A stretch of 62,200 nt of DNA from Bacteroidetes bacterium QS_9_68_14 (GTDB lineage: Bacteria; Bacteroidota; Rhodothermia; Rhodothermales; Salinibacteraceae), in the NCBI GenBank assembly GCA_003022535.1, contig PXTT01000028.1, forward strand, positions 1 to 62,200. The letters run 5' to 3'. The notes beneath the pieces were generated by a model. That model ran no database searches and was not told the DNA's origin. It saw nothing but the letters and a program-made list of their open reading frames with translations. Each line of letters opens with the position of its first letter. Position 1 is the stretch's first letter. The position numbers were made by a program, and so were the translations under genes. Positions 1 through 10,505 of this stretch are shown here, in pieces.

Positions 1-39
1 GACGGCCAGGTCGGCGAGCCGCAGGCGCCGACGCCTTGA
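1..39 (+). CDS. Possible 3' end of a gene entering from the left
   Basis: Frame 1 is open from the first base and ends in TGA at 37-39, giving the tail DGQVGEPQAPTP. Twelve residues are too few for an identification and an open frame of this length is not significant by itself. No gene-like content follows until the Rad52/DdrA gene at 281; the stretch 40-280 shows nothing I can name. Confidence 0.2.
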   Translation, partial: DGQVGEPQAPTP

Positions 40-280
40 CTCTGGACGGCAGACCGTGGTCGCCCCGGGAAGCCTGTGCTGGGCTACAGTGCACTTGGTC
101 GCTTCGCTCCCAGCGCGGCGGTCTCTCTAACTGCTGGCGATGCCTTTAAACTGGGGCGTCTTTCCTTGCGGGAGGCGCCCCTTTTCTCTTGGGCCGATCT
201 TAACAAAAAGAAGCACGTTGCCGACAGAGCGGCGTCACGCTCGGCGCGTTGCACATAGCGGTTCGACTTTTCTCACAACG

Positions 281-823
281 ATGAGGTCCGCTATGGAAGC
301 CCCGAACGCCCGCTCCGAAGTGCAGCGCGCCACCCCGCCCCGCACGAGCAGCGACGCCCCCTCGCGCATGGAGACGCCCGACGCTCCCGACAACGCGCCT
401 GCTCCCAGTCACGCGCCGGGCGGCGCCCCGGACGCCGCCGGCAGCGGTCCGCGCCCGCTGGCGGACGTGCTCGACGGGCTGGCCAAGCCGATCCCCGAGC
501 GTCTGCTGGAGACGCGCCGGCAGGGCGGCCAGGAGATCACCTACGTGCCGTGGTACCGCGCGCAGAAGATCCTCAACCACTACACGGGTGGCTTCTGGGA
601 GTACGAAATCTCCGAACGCACCTTCACCGATACACGCATCATGCTGACGGTGCGCATCGTCGTGCACACGGCCGAGGGGGTCTTCCACCGTGAGGGCACC
701 GGCATCGAGAGTCTCGACGTGGACCGCTTCGGGGACCCGCAGAGCAACGCGGAGAGCATGGCCTTCCGCCGTGCGGCCGCCAAGTGGGGCCTGGGGCTGG
801 ACCTCTACGAAGGTGGGGCGTAG
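281..823 (+). CDS. Rad52/DdrA-like single-strand annealing protein
   Basis: The C-terminal 120 residues match the Rad52/22 and DdrA family: a conserved block around VPWYRAQKILNHYTGGFWEY, a strand pair reading TVRIVVHTAEGVFHREGTG, and the end block SNAESMAFRRAAAKWGLGL. Proteins of this family bind single-stranded DNA ends and promote annealing or protect ends during repair. The first 60 residues are Pro/Ala-rich and look disordered. I chose ATG 281; a second ATG at 293 is possible, while the in-frame ATG at 140 would add an implausible Arg/Pro-rich leader. It stands alone, with the next gene convergent. Family assignment is fairly sure; in vivo role is inferred. Confidence 0.82.
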   Translation: MRSAMEAPNARSEVQRATPPRTSSDAPSRMETPDAPDNAPAPSHAPGGAPDAAGSGPRPLADVLDGLAKPIPERLLETRRQGGQEITYVPWYRAQKILNHYTGGFWEYEISERTFTDTRIMLTVRIVVHTAEGVFHREGTGIESLDVDRFGDPQSNAESMAFRRAAAKWGLGLDLYEGGA

Positions 824-929
824 GGGAATCCAAATCTTCGACCATGGACTCAGGCCACGGGCCGCGGACGGCGGTCTCTCCCTCCGTGGACATGGCGTCC
901 TGATTCGTGCCGCGCCAGCAGCGCGCCGG

Positions 930-3434
930 TCAGTCGCGCGTGGCCGCCATCGCCTCCAGCGTGGCGCGTGCCTCGGCGAAGTGCGCCTGAAGCTTCGGGA
1001 TCGGCGCGTCGCCGTAGCCGGCGCGCAGGCGTTGCTCTGCCACATCGAGCAGGCGCAAAAGGTCGCGCGCGGCACGGCGCTCGGCGGCGGGCGCCGTGCT
1101 GCCGACCTGCCCGATCCAGACGGGATTCGTCTCGGCAAAGGGGTAGCTGTCCATCATGGGCCACTGGGCATCGCCGCCGTAGGCGCGGGCCGTCACCCAG
1201 CCGCCTTCGGGGAGCTCCAGCGTGCCTCCGTACTGGCGGCGTCCCGGGGCGTCCAGTCCCCCAGAGCGCCACGCGACCTCGCCGTTGACGAACACTTTTG
1301 CGCTGTCTACCGGCACGGCGGCGCGCAGGTCGAGCGTCCACGACTGCTCCCCGGCCTCGACGGTCTGACCGGGCTTCGCGTTGCCGAGCGAAAACTCGAG
1401 CATCGGCCCGTTGGTCACGAAGCCGCGTCCCGCCTCCAGCCCATCGAGGTGCGTCTCGTAGTCCGGCGCGCCGGCGCCCTCGGCGGTGCGCACGTAGGCG
1501 CGCGTGGCTCCGACGGCCATCGTGCGGTAGAAGTTGGTCATCACATCGCTCCCGGCGGAGGCAGCGACCGGGCGCCCGATGCTCAGCAGCCGGTGCCACA
1601 GCGCGGCGGTCCCGATCTCATCGCTCCACAGGCAGGCCACCTCCAGGATGTCCACCGCCCCGTGCACCGCGTCGGGCACGAGCTCGACAGGCACGCTGCT
1701 GAGGCCCTCTTCGGAGAACGGATCGCGCACGGACACGGGGGGCACGTACCCGCCGAGGCCGCCCTGGTCATTAGCGCGTTGCAACGCTTGCGCGTTCAAG
1801 CGGTCGTCCGTGCCGTACACTTCGTAGCCGGGCCCCCAGACCCACGGCCAGAACAGCTCCTCGGTGCCCAACAGGTTGAGGTGGCCCAGGAAGTGCGAGC
1901 GCGCCTCCTGTCCCATTTCGATGATCGGGACGCCGGGAGCGCCCTCGTAGTCCCAGAGGTCCTGGTCGAGGAAGCGGTCGTGCAGGTTGGCCAGGAGCGG
2001 CGTGGCAATGTCGAGCGCCTCGCCTTTCGCGTCGAGCGTGAGGTCGACGGGCGCCAGCTGGTACGGGCCGCCGTAGTTGAGGTGAAAGTGGTGATCGGCC
2101 GAGGCATGGCCTGCCGCCTCCCAGACCGGATCGAGGCGTAGCGTCACGCGCGCCGTGTCGCCGGAGGCCACGCGCACCGTCTGCGTGGCCTTCGGCGTGG
2201 CGAGGCCCTGCACGGCCGCGACGGTCGCCTCGCCGGGCGGCACGGCCAGCTCCAGCGTGCCGTCGGAGTAGTAGAAGGCGCGCCCGTTCTCCCCATCGAA
2301 GCGAACCATCTGATCCGTCGGCACCGCCGGATGCCCCGACGCGTCGGTGACGCTGAGCCGCGCCGGCGCCGGCTCCCCCCCGATGCGCGTGCGGATGCGG
2401 AGCGTGCCGGGCGCCTCCTTCCAGTCCCACGCGCGCACCGGGACCTCCTCGACCGGGCCGCCGCTTCGCGGCACGCGCCGCAGCACGGTGGATTCCTCAG
2501 AGGTCGGCGTGGCGAACCAGACGTGCTCGCCCTCGGGGCCGAAGGCCGGGGCCAGCGGGCGCGTCTCTCCACGCGCAAGGCGCACCGAACTGCCCGGCGC
2601 GCGGGCGTTCATCAGACGCAGTTCGTAGCCGTCCTCGTGCGGCCACGTGTAGGCGACCGTGCGCCCGTCTGGCGAAAGGGCCAGCGCCGCCTGCGAGGCG
2701 ATGCGCTCCGTGGTGAGCGTCGTCTTCTCGCGCGCGTCCCCCCCGCTGCCAAACGCGAGGCGCTTGATCGCGTCGGGGCGCCCTTTTTTGAGGTACGCGA
2801 CGCCCTCACCGCCGGGCATGGGAGCCGGGTTGCGTTCCAGGCCGCGGGCGCTTGTCAGGCGCGTGGCCTCACCGCCGCCTGCCGCCAGCGGCGCGCGCCA
2901 CAGGTCGAAGTCGCCCGCCTGCGCGGAGGCGTAGTAGAGGTGCTCCCCGTCCGCCGCGAAGGCCGGGTCAAGGTCAATGGCCGGGTCGTCCTCATCCTCG
3001 GTAATGACGCGCTCCTCGCCCGTCGCCAGGGTGCGCACGATCACGTCGGTATCGCGAGTGTCGTCGCGCACGAAGGCGATGCGCTCCCCGTCGGGCGACC
3101 AGGCCGGGCGCGCGTCGATGCCCGCGCCGGTCGTGACCTGCTCGGCCACGCCGGTCTCGCGGTTCATCACCCAGATCCATCCCCGCGTGGAGAAAGCCAC
3201 ACGCTCGCCGTTGGGGCCGGGCGCCGGGGCCATCGGACCCGCCGTGAGCGTCGGTAGTTCGTAACCTTCGAGGTAGACGTGGTGCCCGTAGCCGTCGACC
3301 TTCGGGTAGCGGTTCGTCCACTGCGCCTGGGCGGGCTGGGGGGTGGCGAGCACGAGCAGCGCGGCCAGCGCAGCCGCGAGGGCGGCGACGCGGGCGCCGG
3401 GCCGCTGGGGCGAGCGAACGGGCGACGGCAGCAT
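930..3434 (-). CDS. Secreted TolB-like beta-propeller / CehA-type metallohydrolase-like protein
   Basis: Starting at the ATG at 3434 the protein (834 aa) has a clear signal peptide (Arg-rich start, long Ala/Leu core, AQAQ cleavage site). An ATG at 3467 is also in frame but would put 11 extra residues before it. Residues 80-330 hold TolB/WD40-like blades such as PAWSPDGERIAFVRD and SPDGRTVAYTW. After a beta-sandwich region, ASADHHFHLNYGG near residue 450 marks a PHP/CehA-McbA-like hydrolase domain with histidines placed as metal ligands. Such fusions are exported hydrolases of unknown substrate. It is monocistronic. The contiguous 17-base palindrome region inside it at about 1782 carries GCGTTGCAACGC. 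Confidence 0.8.
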   Translation of the reverse strand: MLPSPVRSPQRPGARVAALAAALAALLVLATPQPAQAQWTNRYPKVDGYGHHVYLEGYELPTLTAGPMAPAPGPNGERVAFSTRGWIWVMNRETGVAEQVTTGAGIDARPAWSPDGERIAFVRDDTRDTDVIVRTLATGEERVITEDEDDPAIDLDPAFAADGEHLYYASAQAGDFDLWRAPLAAGGGEATRLTSARGLERNPAPMPGGEGVAYLKKGRPDAIKRLAFGSGGDAREKTTLTTERIASQAALALSPDGRTVAYTWPHEDGYELRLMNARAPGSSVRLARGETRPLAPAFGPEGEHVWFATPTSEESTVLRRVPRSGGPVEEVPVRAWDWKEAPGTLRIRTRIGGEPAPARLSVTDASGHPAVPTDQMVRFDGENGRAFYYSDGTLELAVPPGEATVAAVQGLATPKATQTVRVASGDTARVTLRLDPVWEAAGHASADHHFHLNYGGPYQLAPVDLTLDAKGEALDIATPLLANLHDRFLDQDLWDYEGAPGVPIIEMGQEARSHFLGHLNLLGTEELFWPWVWGPGYEVYGTDDRLNAQALQRANDQGGLGGYVPPVSVRDPFSEEGLSSVPVELVPDAVHGAVDILEVACLWSDEIGTAALWHRLLSIGRPVAASAGSDVMTNFYRTMAVGATRAYVRTAEGAGAPDYETHLDGLEAGRGFVTNGPMLEFSLGNAKPGQTVEAGEQSWTLDLRAAVPVDSAKVFVNGEVAWRSGGLDAPGRRQYGGTLELPEGGWVTARAYGGDAQWPMMDSYPFAETNPVWIGQVGSTAPAAERRAARDLLRLLDVAEQRLRAGYGDAPIPKLQAHFAEARATLEAMAATRD

Positions 3435-3684
3435 GGCGACGGGAACGACGAGGCAAGGCGGAAGCAAGCGGCAACGCGGCGCGGTTTCCCGCTCGGCGCG
3501 TCGCTCGCCAAGATAGCGCGGCCCGCTCGAGAGACGAAAGCTCCGAGCGGGCGTTGCCCGCGCCCGCGGCGTCGGTACGGGCCCTCAGCCGCCCTGCGCG
3601 CGCGACGGCTACTGCAGTAGAGACGCGAGAGGGCCGGAGGTCGTGTCCCTGCAACGCGCATCGCTACGTCTGCCCACTTCCTGG

Positions 3685-3754
3685 CTACGCCTCATCGCCG
3701 GCCGCCCCGAAGTCCAGCACCGCGGAGTCGGTGCAGAAGCGTGGCCCGGTCGGC
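3685..3754 (-). pseudogene. Detached fragment of the msrB 3' end
   Basis: Read on the minus strand this segment encodes PTGPRFCTDSAVLDFGAAGD-EA followed by a TAG stop, which matches the C-terminus of the intact MsrB nearby ([19 protein letters not shown]). By hand alignment 48 of 54 bases agree with 4446-4499. The rest of the gene is missing. It lies on the far side of the DUF433/DUF5615 pair, so the pair is flanked by two copies of the msrB tail. It may be a duplication made on insertion or what is left of a second msrB. Confidence 0.75.
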
Positions 3755-3783
3755 GAGGCCGCCGGGAGCACGCAAAAGGAAGA

Positions 3784-4149
3784 TTACGAAGGGAAAAACC
3801 GTCGCAGCGAACGTTGCCGCACGCCCTGCCGCTCGACAACGGTAAATTGCCCGGCCAGCGTCGTCTCTTTCAGAAGTTGCTGCAGCGCGCGGGCCGGCTC
3901 CAGCGGCTCGCGTGGCACGAGACGAAAGTAGACGACGGCTGGCGGGGCCACGTTTCGGTCTCGAAAGATGAGCGTGCCGTAATCACTGTCGAACGTTACG
4001 AGCGTGCGATCCTCTTCGCGGGCACGAATCAGCACCCCTTCGTCGCTTGTGCCCGGGGTCGTTTCGATGACGGCGGCCATATCGTGGCCTTTTTCTCGAA
4101 GGGCCCGTACGCTCGGCATGGGCACGTTCTCATCAGCCAGGAAGCGCAC
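3784..4149 (-). CDS. DUF5615 PIN-like toxin of a type II toxin-antitoxin pair
   Basis: The 121-residue product starts MRFLADENVP, the hallmark of the DUF5615/Mut7-C PIN-like family, and carries later acidic residues in TLVTFDSDYG, matching the second acidic cluster of PIN ribonucleases. These proteins are predicted Mg2+-dependent RNases acting as toxins. The start is a GTG at 4149. It lies 9 bases after the stop of the DUF433 antitoxin gene, the usual order and spacing of this two-gene module. Activity is inferred from family; no experimental information can be read from the sequence. Confidence 0.85.
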   Translation of the reverse strand: MRFLADENVPMPSVRALREKGHDMAAVIETTPGTSDEGVLIRAREEDRTLVTFDSDYGTLIFRDRNVAPPAVVYFRLVPREPLEPARALQQLLKETTLAGQFTVVERQGVRQRSLRRFFPS

Positions 4150-4158
4150 GGCCAGTGG

Positions 4159-4398
4159 TCATTCCCCGCGGGTCGCCAGGCTGGAGAGCCGCTCCTCACG
4201 AGCCAACTCGGCCGCGAAGGCAAACACGGCTTGGAGCGCCTCTTTCGTAAGAACGGGGTAACTATCGAGCACCTGCTTTGAGGTCCATCCCTCCGCAAAA
4301 AGCCCCAGCAGAAAGCCCACGCCCAGACGCGTCCCCTGGACGACGGGCTTTCCCGAGAGGATAGCTGGGTCGGTATGAATGTGGTCGCGCCAGTTCAT
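4159..4398 (-). CDS. DUF433 antitoxin
   Basis: A 79-residue DUF433 protein with the expected core [20 protein letters not shown] followed by a helix-turn-helix-like segment [16 protein letters not shown]433 proteins are DNA-binding antitoxins paired with PIN-like DUF5615 toxins. Its ATG overlaps the msrB stop codon (ATGA at 4395-4398), and a perfect AGGAGG lies 6 bases upstream, inside the msrB 3' end, so it can be translated by coupling to msrB. Such a Shine-Dalgarno sequence is rare in this window. The next gene is the toxin. Confidence 0.85.
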   Translation of the reverse strand: MNWRDHIHTDPAILSGKPVVQGTRLGVGFLLGLFAEGWTSKQVLDSYPVLTKEALQAVFAFAAELAREERLSSLATRGE

Positions 4399-4844
4399 CC
4401 ATTGCCTCCTTGCTGCGATGAAGAATCGCCCGTGGTTTCCGTATCGGCCGCCTCAAAGTCCAGCGCCGCGGAGTTGATGCAGAAGCGTTGCCCGGTCGGC
4501 TCGGGGCCGTCGCCGAAAACGTGGCCGAGGTGCGCGTCGCAGTGGGCGCACAGCACCTCGGTGCGCCTCATGCCCATGCTCCAGTCGCTCTCAGTCTTGA
4601 CGTGGCTCTCTTCGATGGCCTCGTAGAAACTGGGCCAGCCGCTGCCGCTCTCGAATTTGGTTTCCGACGAAAAGAGTGGCGTGTCGCAGCAGATGCAGCG
4701 GTAGACGCCCTCGTCTTTTTTGTCGTAGTACGCGCCGGTGAAAGCGCGCTCGGTCCCGCCCTCGCGGGTGACATGGTACTGCTCAGGCGTAAGCTTTTCT
4801 TTCCAGTCGGCGTCGGTGCGGTCGGCGGCGGGCGCGTCGGCCAT
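4395..4844 (-). CDS. msrB: Peptide-methionine (R)-S-oxide reductase MsrB
   Basis: The 149-residue product reduces methionine R-sulfoxide in oxidised proteins, with thioredoxin as the usual reductant. It shows both zinc-binding pairs (CICC and CAHC), the [11 protein letters not shown] block and the catalytic cysteine in [16 protein letters not shown] 4844 is chosen because the longer frame to 4916 adds only an Arg-rich leader. The last 15 residues ([15 protein letters not shown]) extend beyond the family core and contain the Shine-Dalgarno sequence of the downstream antitoxin gene, which suggests that the 3' end was rebuilt when the toxin-antitoxin pair arrived. Confidence 0.93.
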   Translation of the reverse strand: MADAPAADRTDADWKEKLTPEQYHVTREGGTERAFTGAYYDKKDEGVYRCICCDTPLFSSETKFESGSGWPSFYEAIEESHVKTESDWSMGMRRTEVLCAHCDAHLGHVFGDGPEPTGQRFCINSAALDFEAADTETTGDSSSQQGGNG

Positions 4845-5063
4845 GAGCGAAGGTGTGGCGGAGCGGGAAGTACGGCGGGCCGTATTGGACCGCCCGGGAG
4901 CACGGGCGTTCCCCACATGCGCGGCGGGCCTTTGCCGGCCACGCCCTTGCCTTCCGCCCCGTCGTCGGTGTATTATGGGGTTGCACTTCCCTCAGAAATC
5001 GCGTTCGCCCCGGGGCGGGCAGGCGGGCGTGCGGCGCCTTTCTCTCTCCCGACCTTCTCCTCT

Positions 5064-7082
<2,019 letters not shown>

Positions 7083-7102
7083 CGCCCTTCCCCCGCTCCG
7101 CG

Positions 7103-8260
7103 ATGAACGCCCGCTTCCCGCTCTTCGCGTTGCTGGCGGCGTTGCTGGTCGTTCCGGCGGCCTCGGCGCAGCCCGACCGCTCCGGCGCCGTGCGGGGACG
7201 CGTGACCAGTGCCGAGACGGGCAAGCCGCTGCCGGGGGCGCACGTCTTCTTTTCTACCACGATGACAGGCACAGCGACCGACACGGCGGGGCGCTTCGTC
7301 TTTCCGCAGGGGGCGCCGGTAGGCACGCAGCGCCTGCACGCCTCGATGGTGGGCTACGAGACGCGCACGCTTGACACGCTCCTCCAGGACGGGCAGCCCT
7401 ACCGTCTGCGCCTGGCCCTGGAACCGGAGGTCATCGAGGGCGAAGATGTCAGCGTGGCCGGGCGCGCCTCCGACGAGTGGACGACCCAGGGCGAGGACGA
7501 CTGGACCGACCGCCTCGAGAAGTTCGAGCGCCTGTTCGTGGGCACCTCGCCGCGCGCCGAAGCCACGACGCTGGCCAACCCCGAGGCGCTGGCTTTCGAC
7601 GCCAGCTGGTGGGGCAAGCTGAAGGCCGACGCCGCCGCGCCGCTGGTCTTCGAAAACCGGGCGCTGGGATACCGCCTGCGCTACCACCTGCGGGAGTTTG
7701 AAGGCTCGCGGAGGAAGGTGCGCTGGGACGGCGAGCCGCACTTCGAAGCGCTCACGCCTTCAGACTCGGCCGAGGCGGCCCGCTGGCGCGCGAAGCGGCA
7801 ACGCGCTTTTCGCGGCTCGCTGCGCCACTTCCTGCTCGCGCTCTTGGGAGATAGCCTCGACCGGGCCGGCTTCCGCGTGCGGCGCGTGCCTGCCTCCTCG
7901 GCCCTCGGCTCGGCCCGCGCGCGTCAGGGCCGCGCCGGGTTTCCCGTCAGCGCCGGGGACCTGCTGGAGCGCCCCCCGCCTGCCGCACGCGACACGCTCC
8001 CCGAAGGCACGCGCTGGCTCAGCTTCCGGGGACGTCTGCGCGTCACCTACACGCGCGAGCCGGAGACGCGAGCGTTTCTGCGCTGGCAACGCGACCGCCG
8101 CGCCCCGCGCGACTACCAGCGCTCCTTTCTGGAACTCGAAGACAGCCGCGTGACCGTGGACCCGGCCGGCGAAATCGTCGAGCCCTACGGCGCCACGCGC
8201 TTCGGCTACTTCGCCTTCGAGCGGCTGGCCGCGCTCTTGCCGAAGGGCTACCGCCCGTGA
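7103..8260 (+). CDS. Exported protein with carboxypeptidase-regulatory-like domain
   Basis: From ATG 7103 there is a signal peptide (MNARFPLFALLAALLVVPA, SAQ cleavage). Residues 35-110 form a CarboxypepD_reg-like beta-sandwich with GRVTSAETGKPLPGAHV and a VGYETRTLDT strand, as found in Bacteroidota envelope and TonB-linked proteins. The rest (to 385 aa) is unassigned, with conserved-looking NRALGYRLRYHLREFE and GYFAFERLAALLPKGYRP. A GTG at 7079 overlaps the stop codon of the acyl-CoA synthetase gene (GTGA) and could be the true coupled start. Probably periplasmic or surface-associated; function unknown. Confidence 0.75.
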   Translation: MNARFPLFALLAALLVVPAASAQPDRSGAVRGRVTSAETGKPLPGAHVFFSTTMTGTATDTAGRFVFPQGAPVGTQRLHASMVGYETRTLDTLLQDGQPYRLRLALEPEVIEGEDVSVAGRASDEWTTQGEDDWTDRLEKFERLFVGTSPRAEATTLANPEALAFDASWWGKLKADAAAPLVFENRALGYRLRYHLREFEGSRRKVRWDGEPHFEALTPSDSAEAARWRAKRQRAFRGSLRHFLLALLGDSLDRAGFRVRRVPASSALGSARARQGRAGFPVSAGDLLERPPPAARDTLPEGTRWLSFRGRLRVTYTREPETRAFLRWQRDRRAPRDYQRSFLELEDSRVTVDPAGEIVEPYGATRFGYFAFERLAALLPKGYRP

Positions 8261-8297
8261 CGCCCCGGCCCGCGGCGCGCGTCGCTGGGGCGAGTTC

Positions 8298-8336
8298 GCT
8301 ACCGCAACGCCGCTACCGCAACGCCGTTACCGCGAG
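8298..8336. repeat. Tandem 14-base repeat GCTACCGCAACGCC
   Basis: Two exact adjacent copies occupy 8298-8311 and 8312-8325, with a partial third copy (GTTACCGCG) after them. Each unit contains the window-wide 7-mer GCAACGC. It lies between two convergent genes and runs into the stop codon of yraN. Confidence 0.8.
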
Positions 8337-8707
8337 GCCTCGAAGGCGTTGCGGAAGTGCTCGACCTGCGGCTCGCGGCCCGGCTCCAGAAGCACGCTCA
8401 CCACGTCGAAGCGCACGGGCGCCTTCTCGAGCTGGCGCTCGTGCAGGTAAGCCGTCGCAGCCCGCGCGACGTGGCGTTGCTTCTCGGGCGTGACCGCCTC
8501 CTCGGGCCGCCCGAAGCCATGCCCGGTGCGGGCCTTCACCTCCACGATGACGATCTCCCCACCCTCCTCCGCACCGTCGCGCGCCGGCTCGAAGCCCACC
8601 AGGTCGATCTCAGCGCGCTCGTAGCGGTAGTTGCGGTCCAGCACGCGCCAGCCCTGGTCTTCCAGATACGCCGCCGCTACGTCCTCACCGCGTTTGCCGA
8701 CATTCAT
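8327..8707 (-). CDS. YraN/UPF0102 family endonuclease-like protein
   Basis: A 126-residue protein with the diagnostic UPF0102 features: GKRGEDVAAAYLEDQGW at the N-terminus, NYRYERAEIDLVG, then EIVIVEVKART and an end block of the type RFDVVSV. The E-D-EVK residues form a PD-(D/E)XK-like nuclease core similar to Holliday-junction resolvases, although the cellular role is not settled. Length is normal for the family. Confidence 0.9.
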   Translation of the reverse strand: MNVGKRGEDVAAAYLEDQGWRVLDRNYRYERAEIDLVGFEPARDGAEEGGEIVIVEVKARTGHGFGRPEEAVTPEKQRHVARAATAYLHERQLEKAPVRFDVVSVLLEPGREPQVEHFRNAFEASR

Positions 8708-8781
8708 TTGCTCGCAGCGGGAAATACGATGGGTAGTGGATGGGTTGCTTCGGGCAAACGCGTTGCCGGACGAACCCCAAA

Positions 8782-9414
8782 CTACGAACCGTCGTCCTCG
8801 TCCAGTTCGTCAGCGAGACGGATAAGGCGTTTCATCATCGGGACGTTTCCCTCCTTAACGAACGGCAGGAGCGCCTCGACGAAGCCTTCGAAAACCTCCA
8901 TGAGGTCCATCAGGTTTTCCAGGCGGCGGCAGAGCCGGGCCTCACGCTCCGGCAGGTCTCCGCAACGCTTCTCATCCGACGCCAGCAAGTCGCGGCTCGC
9001 GCGGAGCTGCTCGCGCACAGGCTTGATCTCGCGGCGCTCGCGCTCTTCGATGATCTGCGCGGTGATGTGCCAGACGTCCTTCTCGGCCTCGTAGAAGTTT
9101 TTCCGCGAGCCGGCGCGGTGGACTTCGTGCACCAAGTCCCACCCGATCAGCGAGCGCAGGTTCATGTTGGCGTTGCCCCGGCTGATCTGGAGCTGCTCCA
9201 TGATAGCGTCCGTGTCGAGCGGCTCCTCGGAGCAGTAGAGCAGCGCGTGAATCTGTGCCATCGTACGGTTGATGCCCCAGTTCGACGCCATCTCGCCCCA
9301 GAAGCGCACGAAGCGCTCGAGCGCCTCGTCGTAGCGCGTTGGGGAGTCGCCTGCCACGACGGCGGGCGCGGCGTCTCCGGTTGAGGGGTCGTTACGGTCG
9401 GGAGCAGTGCTCAT
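8782..9414 (-). CDS. GbsR/MarR-family transcriptional regulator
   Basis: A 210-residue winged-helix protein. The segment NRTMAQIHALLYCSEEPLDT, followed by LQISRGNANMNLRSLIGWDLV and a wing ending in GSRKNFYEAEKDVW, is characteristic of the GbsR subfamily, whose members respond to choline or other osmolyte signals in some bacteria. The C-terminal half is a charged helical dimerisation region ending EDDGS. ATG 9414 gives the natural N-terminus; the frame is open further upstream but Arg-rich. It is divergent from the DUF62 enzyme gene, so a regulatory region may lie at 9415-9629. The ligand is unknown. Confidence 0.82.
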   Translation of the reverse strand: MSTAPDRNDPSTGDAAPAVVAGDSPTRYDEALERFVRFWGEMASNWGINRTMAQIHALLYCSEEPLDTDAIMEQLQISRGNANMNLRSLIGWDLVHEVHRAGSRKNFYEAEKDVWHITAQIIEERERREIKPVREQLRASRDLLASDEKRCGDLPEREARLCRRLENLMDLMEVFEGFVEALLPFVKEGNVPMMKRLIRLADELDEDDGS

Positions 9415-9629
9415 GGGCAGACAGGACGAACCCGGCGATCCGCCGATAGAAGGATGGGCAGATTTAACGTACGAAGCGTGCCGGTTGCTGTTTAGATCGC
9501 GCCGCGTGTCCCCGCCGCGGGGCCGGCGCAGAGGCCCTGCCGCGAAGGCTGTACACGCGCCGCGCCGCTTCCTATCTTGGGCTTTCACCCCCATCCGGCT
9601 TTCCTCTTCCTCGGTTTCCGCCCTTGCCC

Positions 9630-10436
9630 GTGCCCCGCACGCTCACGCTGACGACCGACTTCGGCACGCAGGACGCCTACGTCGCCGCCATGAAGGGCGT
9701 GGCCCTCCAGCGTTGCCCCGGCGTGCCACTGGTGGACGTGACCCACGAGGTGGCCCCGCAGGACGTGATGGAGGCCGCCTTCGTGCTGCGCCAGGCGGTG
9801 CCCCACTTCCCCGCCGAGACGGTGCATCTCGTGGTTGTGGATCCCGGTGTGGGCACCGAGCGCCGCCCCGTGGCCCTGCGCGCCGGCGAGCGCTTCTTCG
9901 TAGGTCCCGACAACGGCTTGTTCTCGCTGGTCCTCGGGGAAGAGGAGCCCGACGCCATCGCCGTGCTCGACGAGCCTGACCGCTGGCGCACGCCCGATCC
10001 CTCGACCACCTTCCACGGACGCGACATCTTCGCCCCTGCCGCCGCACACCTCGCCGCCGGGGGCGCGCTGGCGGACCTGGGCTCTCCCGCTGAGGAGCTT
10101 CAGCCGCTGCGCTGGGCACTCCCCATCACCGACGACCAGGGCATCCAGGGCTGGACGGTGCACGTGGACCGCTTCGGGAACTGCATTACGAACGTGCCCC
10201 GAACCCTCTTTGAGGAGCACGCGGGCGGGCGGACAGCCAAGTGCTACGCCGGCGGAGCCATTCTGGAAGGCGTCTCTCCCACCTACGGCGCCGTGGCCGA
10301 GGGCGAGCCGCTCCTGGTCTTCGGCTCGAGCGGGTTTCTGGAGGTGGCCGTCAGTGGCGGGAACGCCGCAAAATTGCTAAGCATTCAGAAAGGTGACGCC
10401 GTCAACGTCGTGTTTCAGTCCGAAAACGGCGCGTGA
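9630..10436 (+). CDS. SAM hydroxide adenosyltransferase (DUF62, chlorinase/fluorinase fold)
   Basis: The 268-residue product has the family start TLTLTTDFGTQDAYVAAMKG, the VVVDPGVGTERRPVAL block, GPDNGLFS and, in the second domain, VDRFGNCITNV. Members hydrolyse S-adenosylmethionine to adenosine and methionine. The halogenase insertion loop is not evident, so hydrolase rather than halogenase activity is expected. The start is not ATG: GTG 9630 or TTG 9624 both fit. The upstream region is C/T-rich without a Shine-Dalgarno sequence. Confidence 0.87.
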   Translation: MPRTLTLTTDFGTQDAYVAAMKGVALQRCPGVPLVDVTHEVAPQDVMEAAFVLRQAVPHFPAETVHLVVVDPGVGTERRPVALRAGERFFVGPDNGLFSLVLGEEEPDAIAVLDEPDRWRTPDPSTTFHGRDIFAPAAAHLAAGGALADLGSPAEELQPLRWALPITDDQGIQGWTVHVDRFGNCITNVPRTLFEEHAGGRTAKCYAGGAILEGVSPTYGAVAEGEPLLVFGSSGFLEVAVSGGNAAKLLSIQKGDAVNVVFQSENGA

Positions 10437-10505
10437 CCGGCTGCCTGCCCCGCCTCATTCGGGCAGCCCTTCGCTTCTCTGCTGTTCCCGTCTCGCCGCA
10501 CGCTC

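Noticed and set aside
3435-3684. Several open frames upstream of the propeller gene
   Set aside because: They are Arg/Pro/Ala-rich, have no motifs and overlap each other; the stretch is best read as a promoter region plus spacer.
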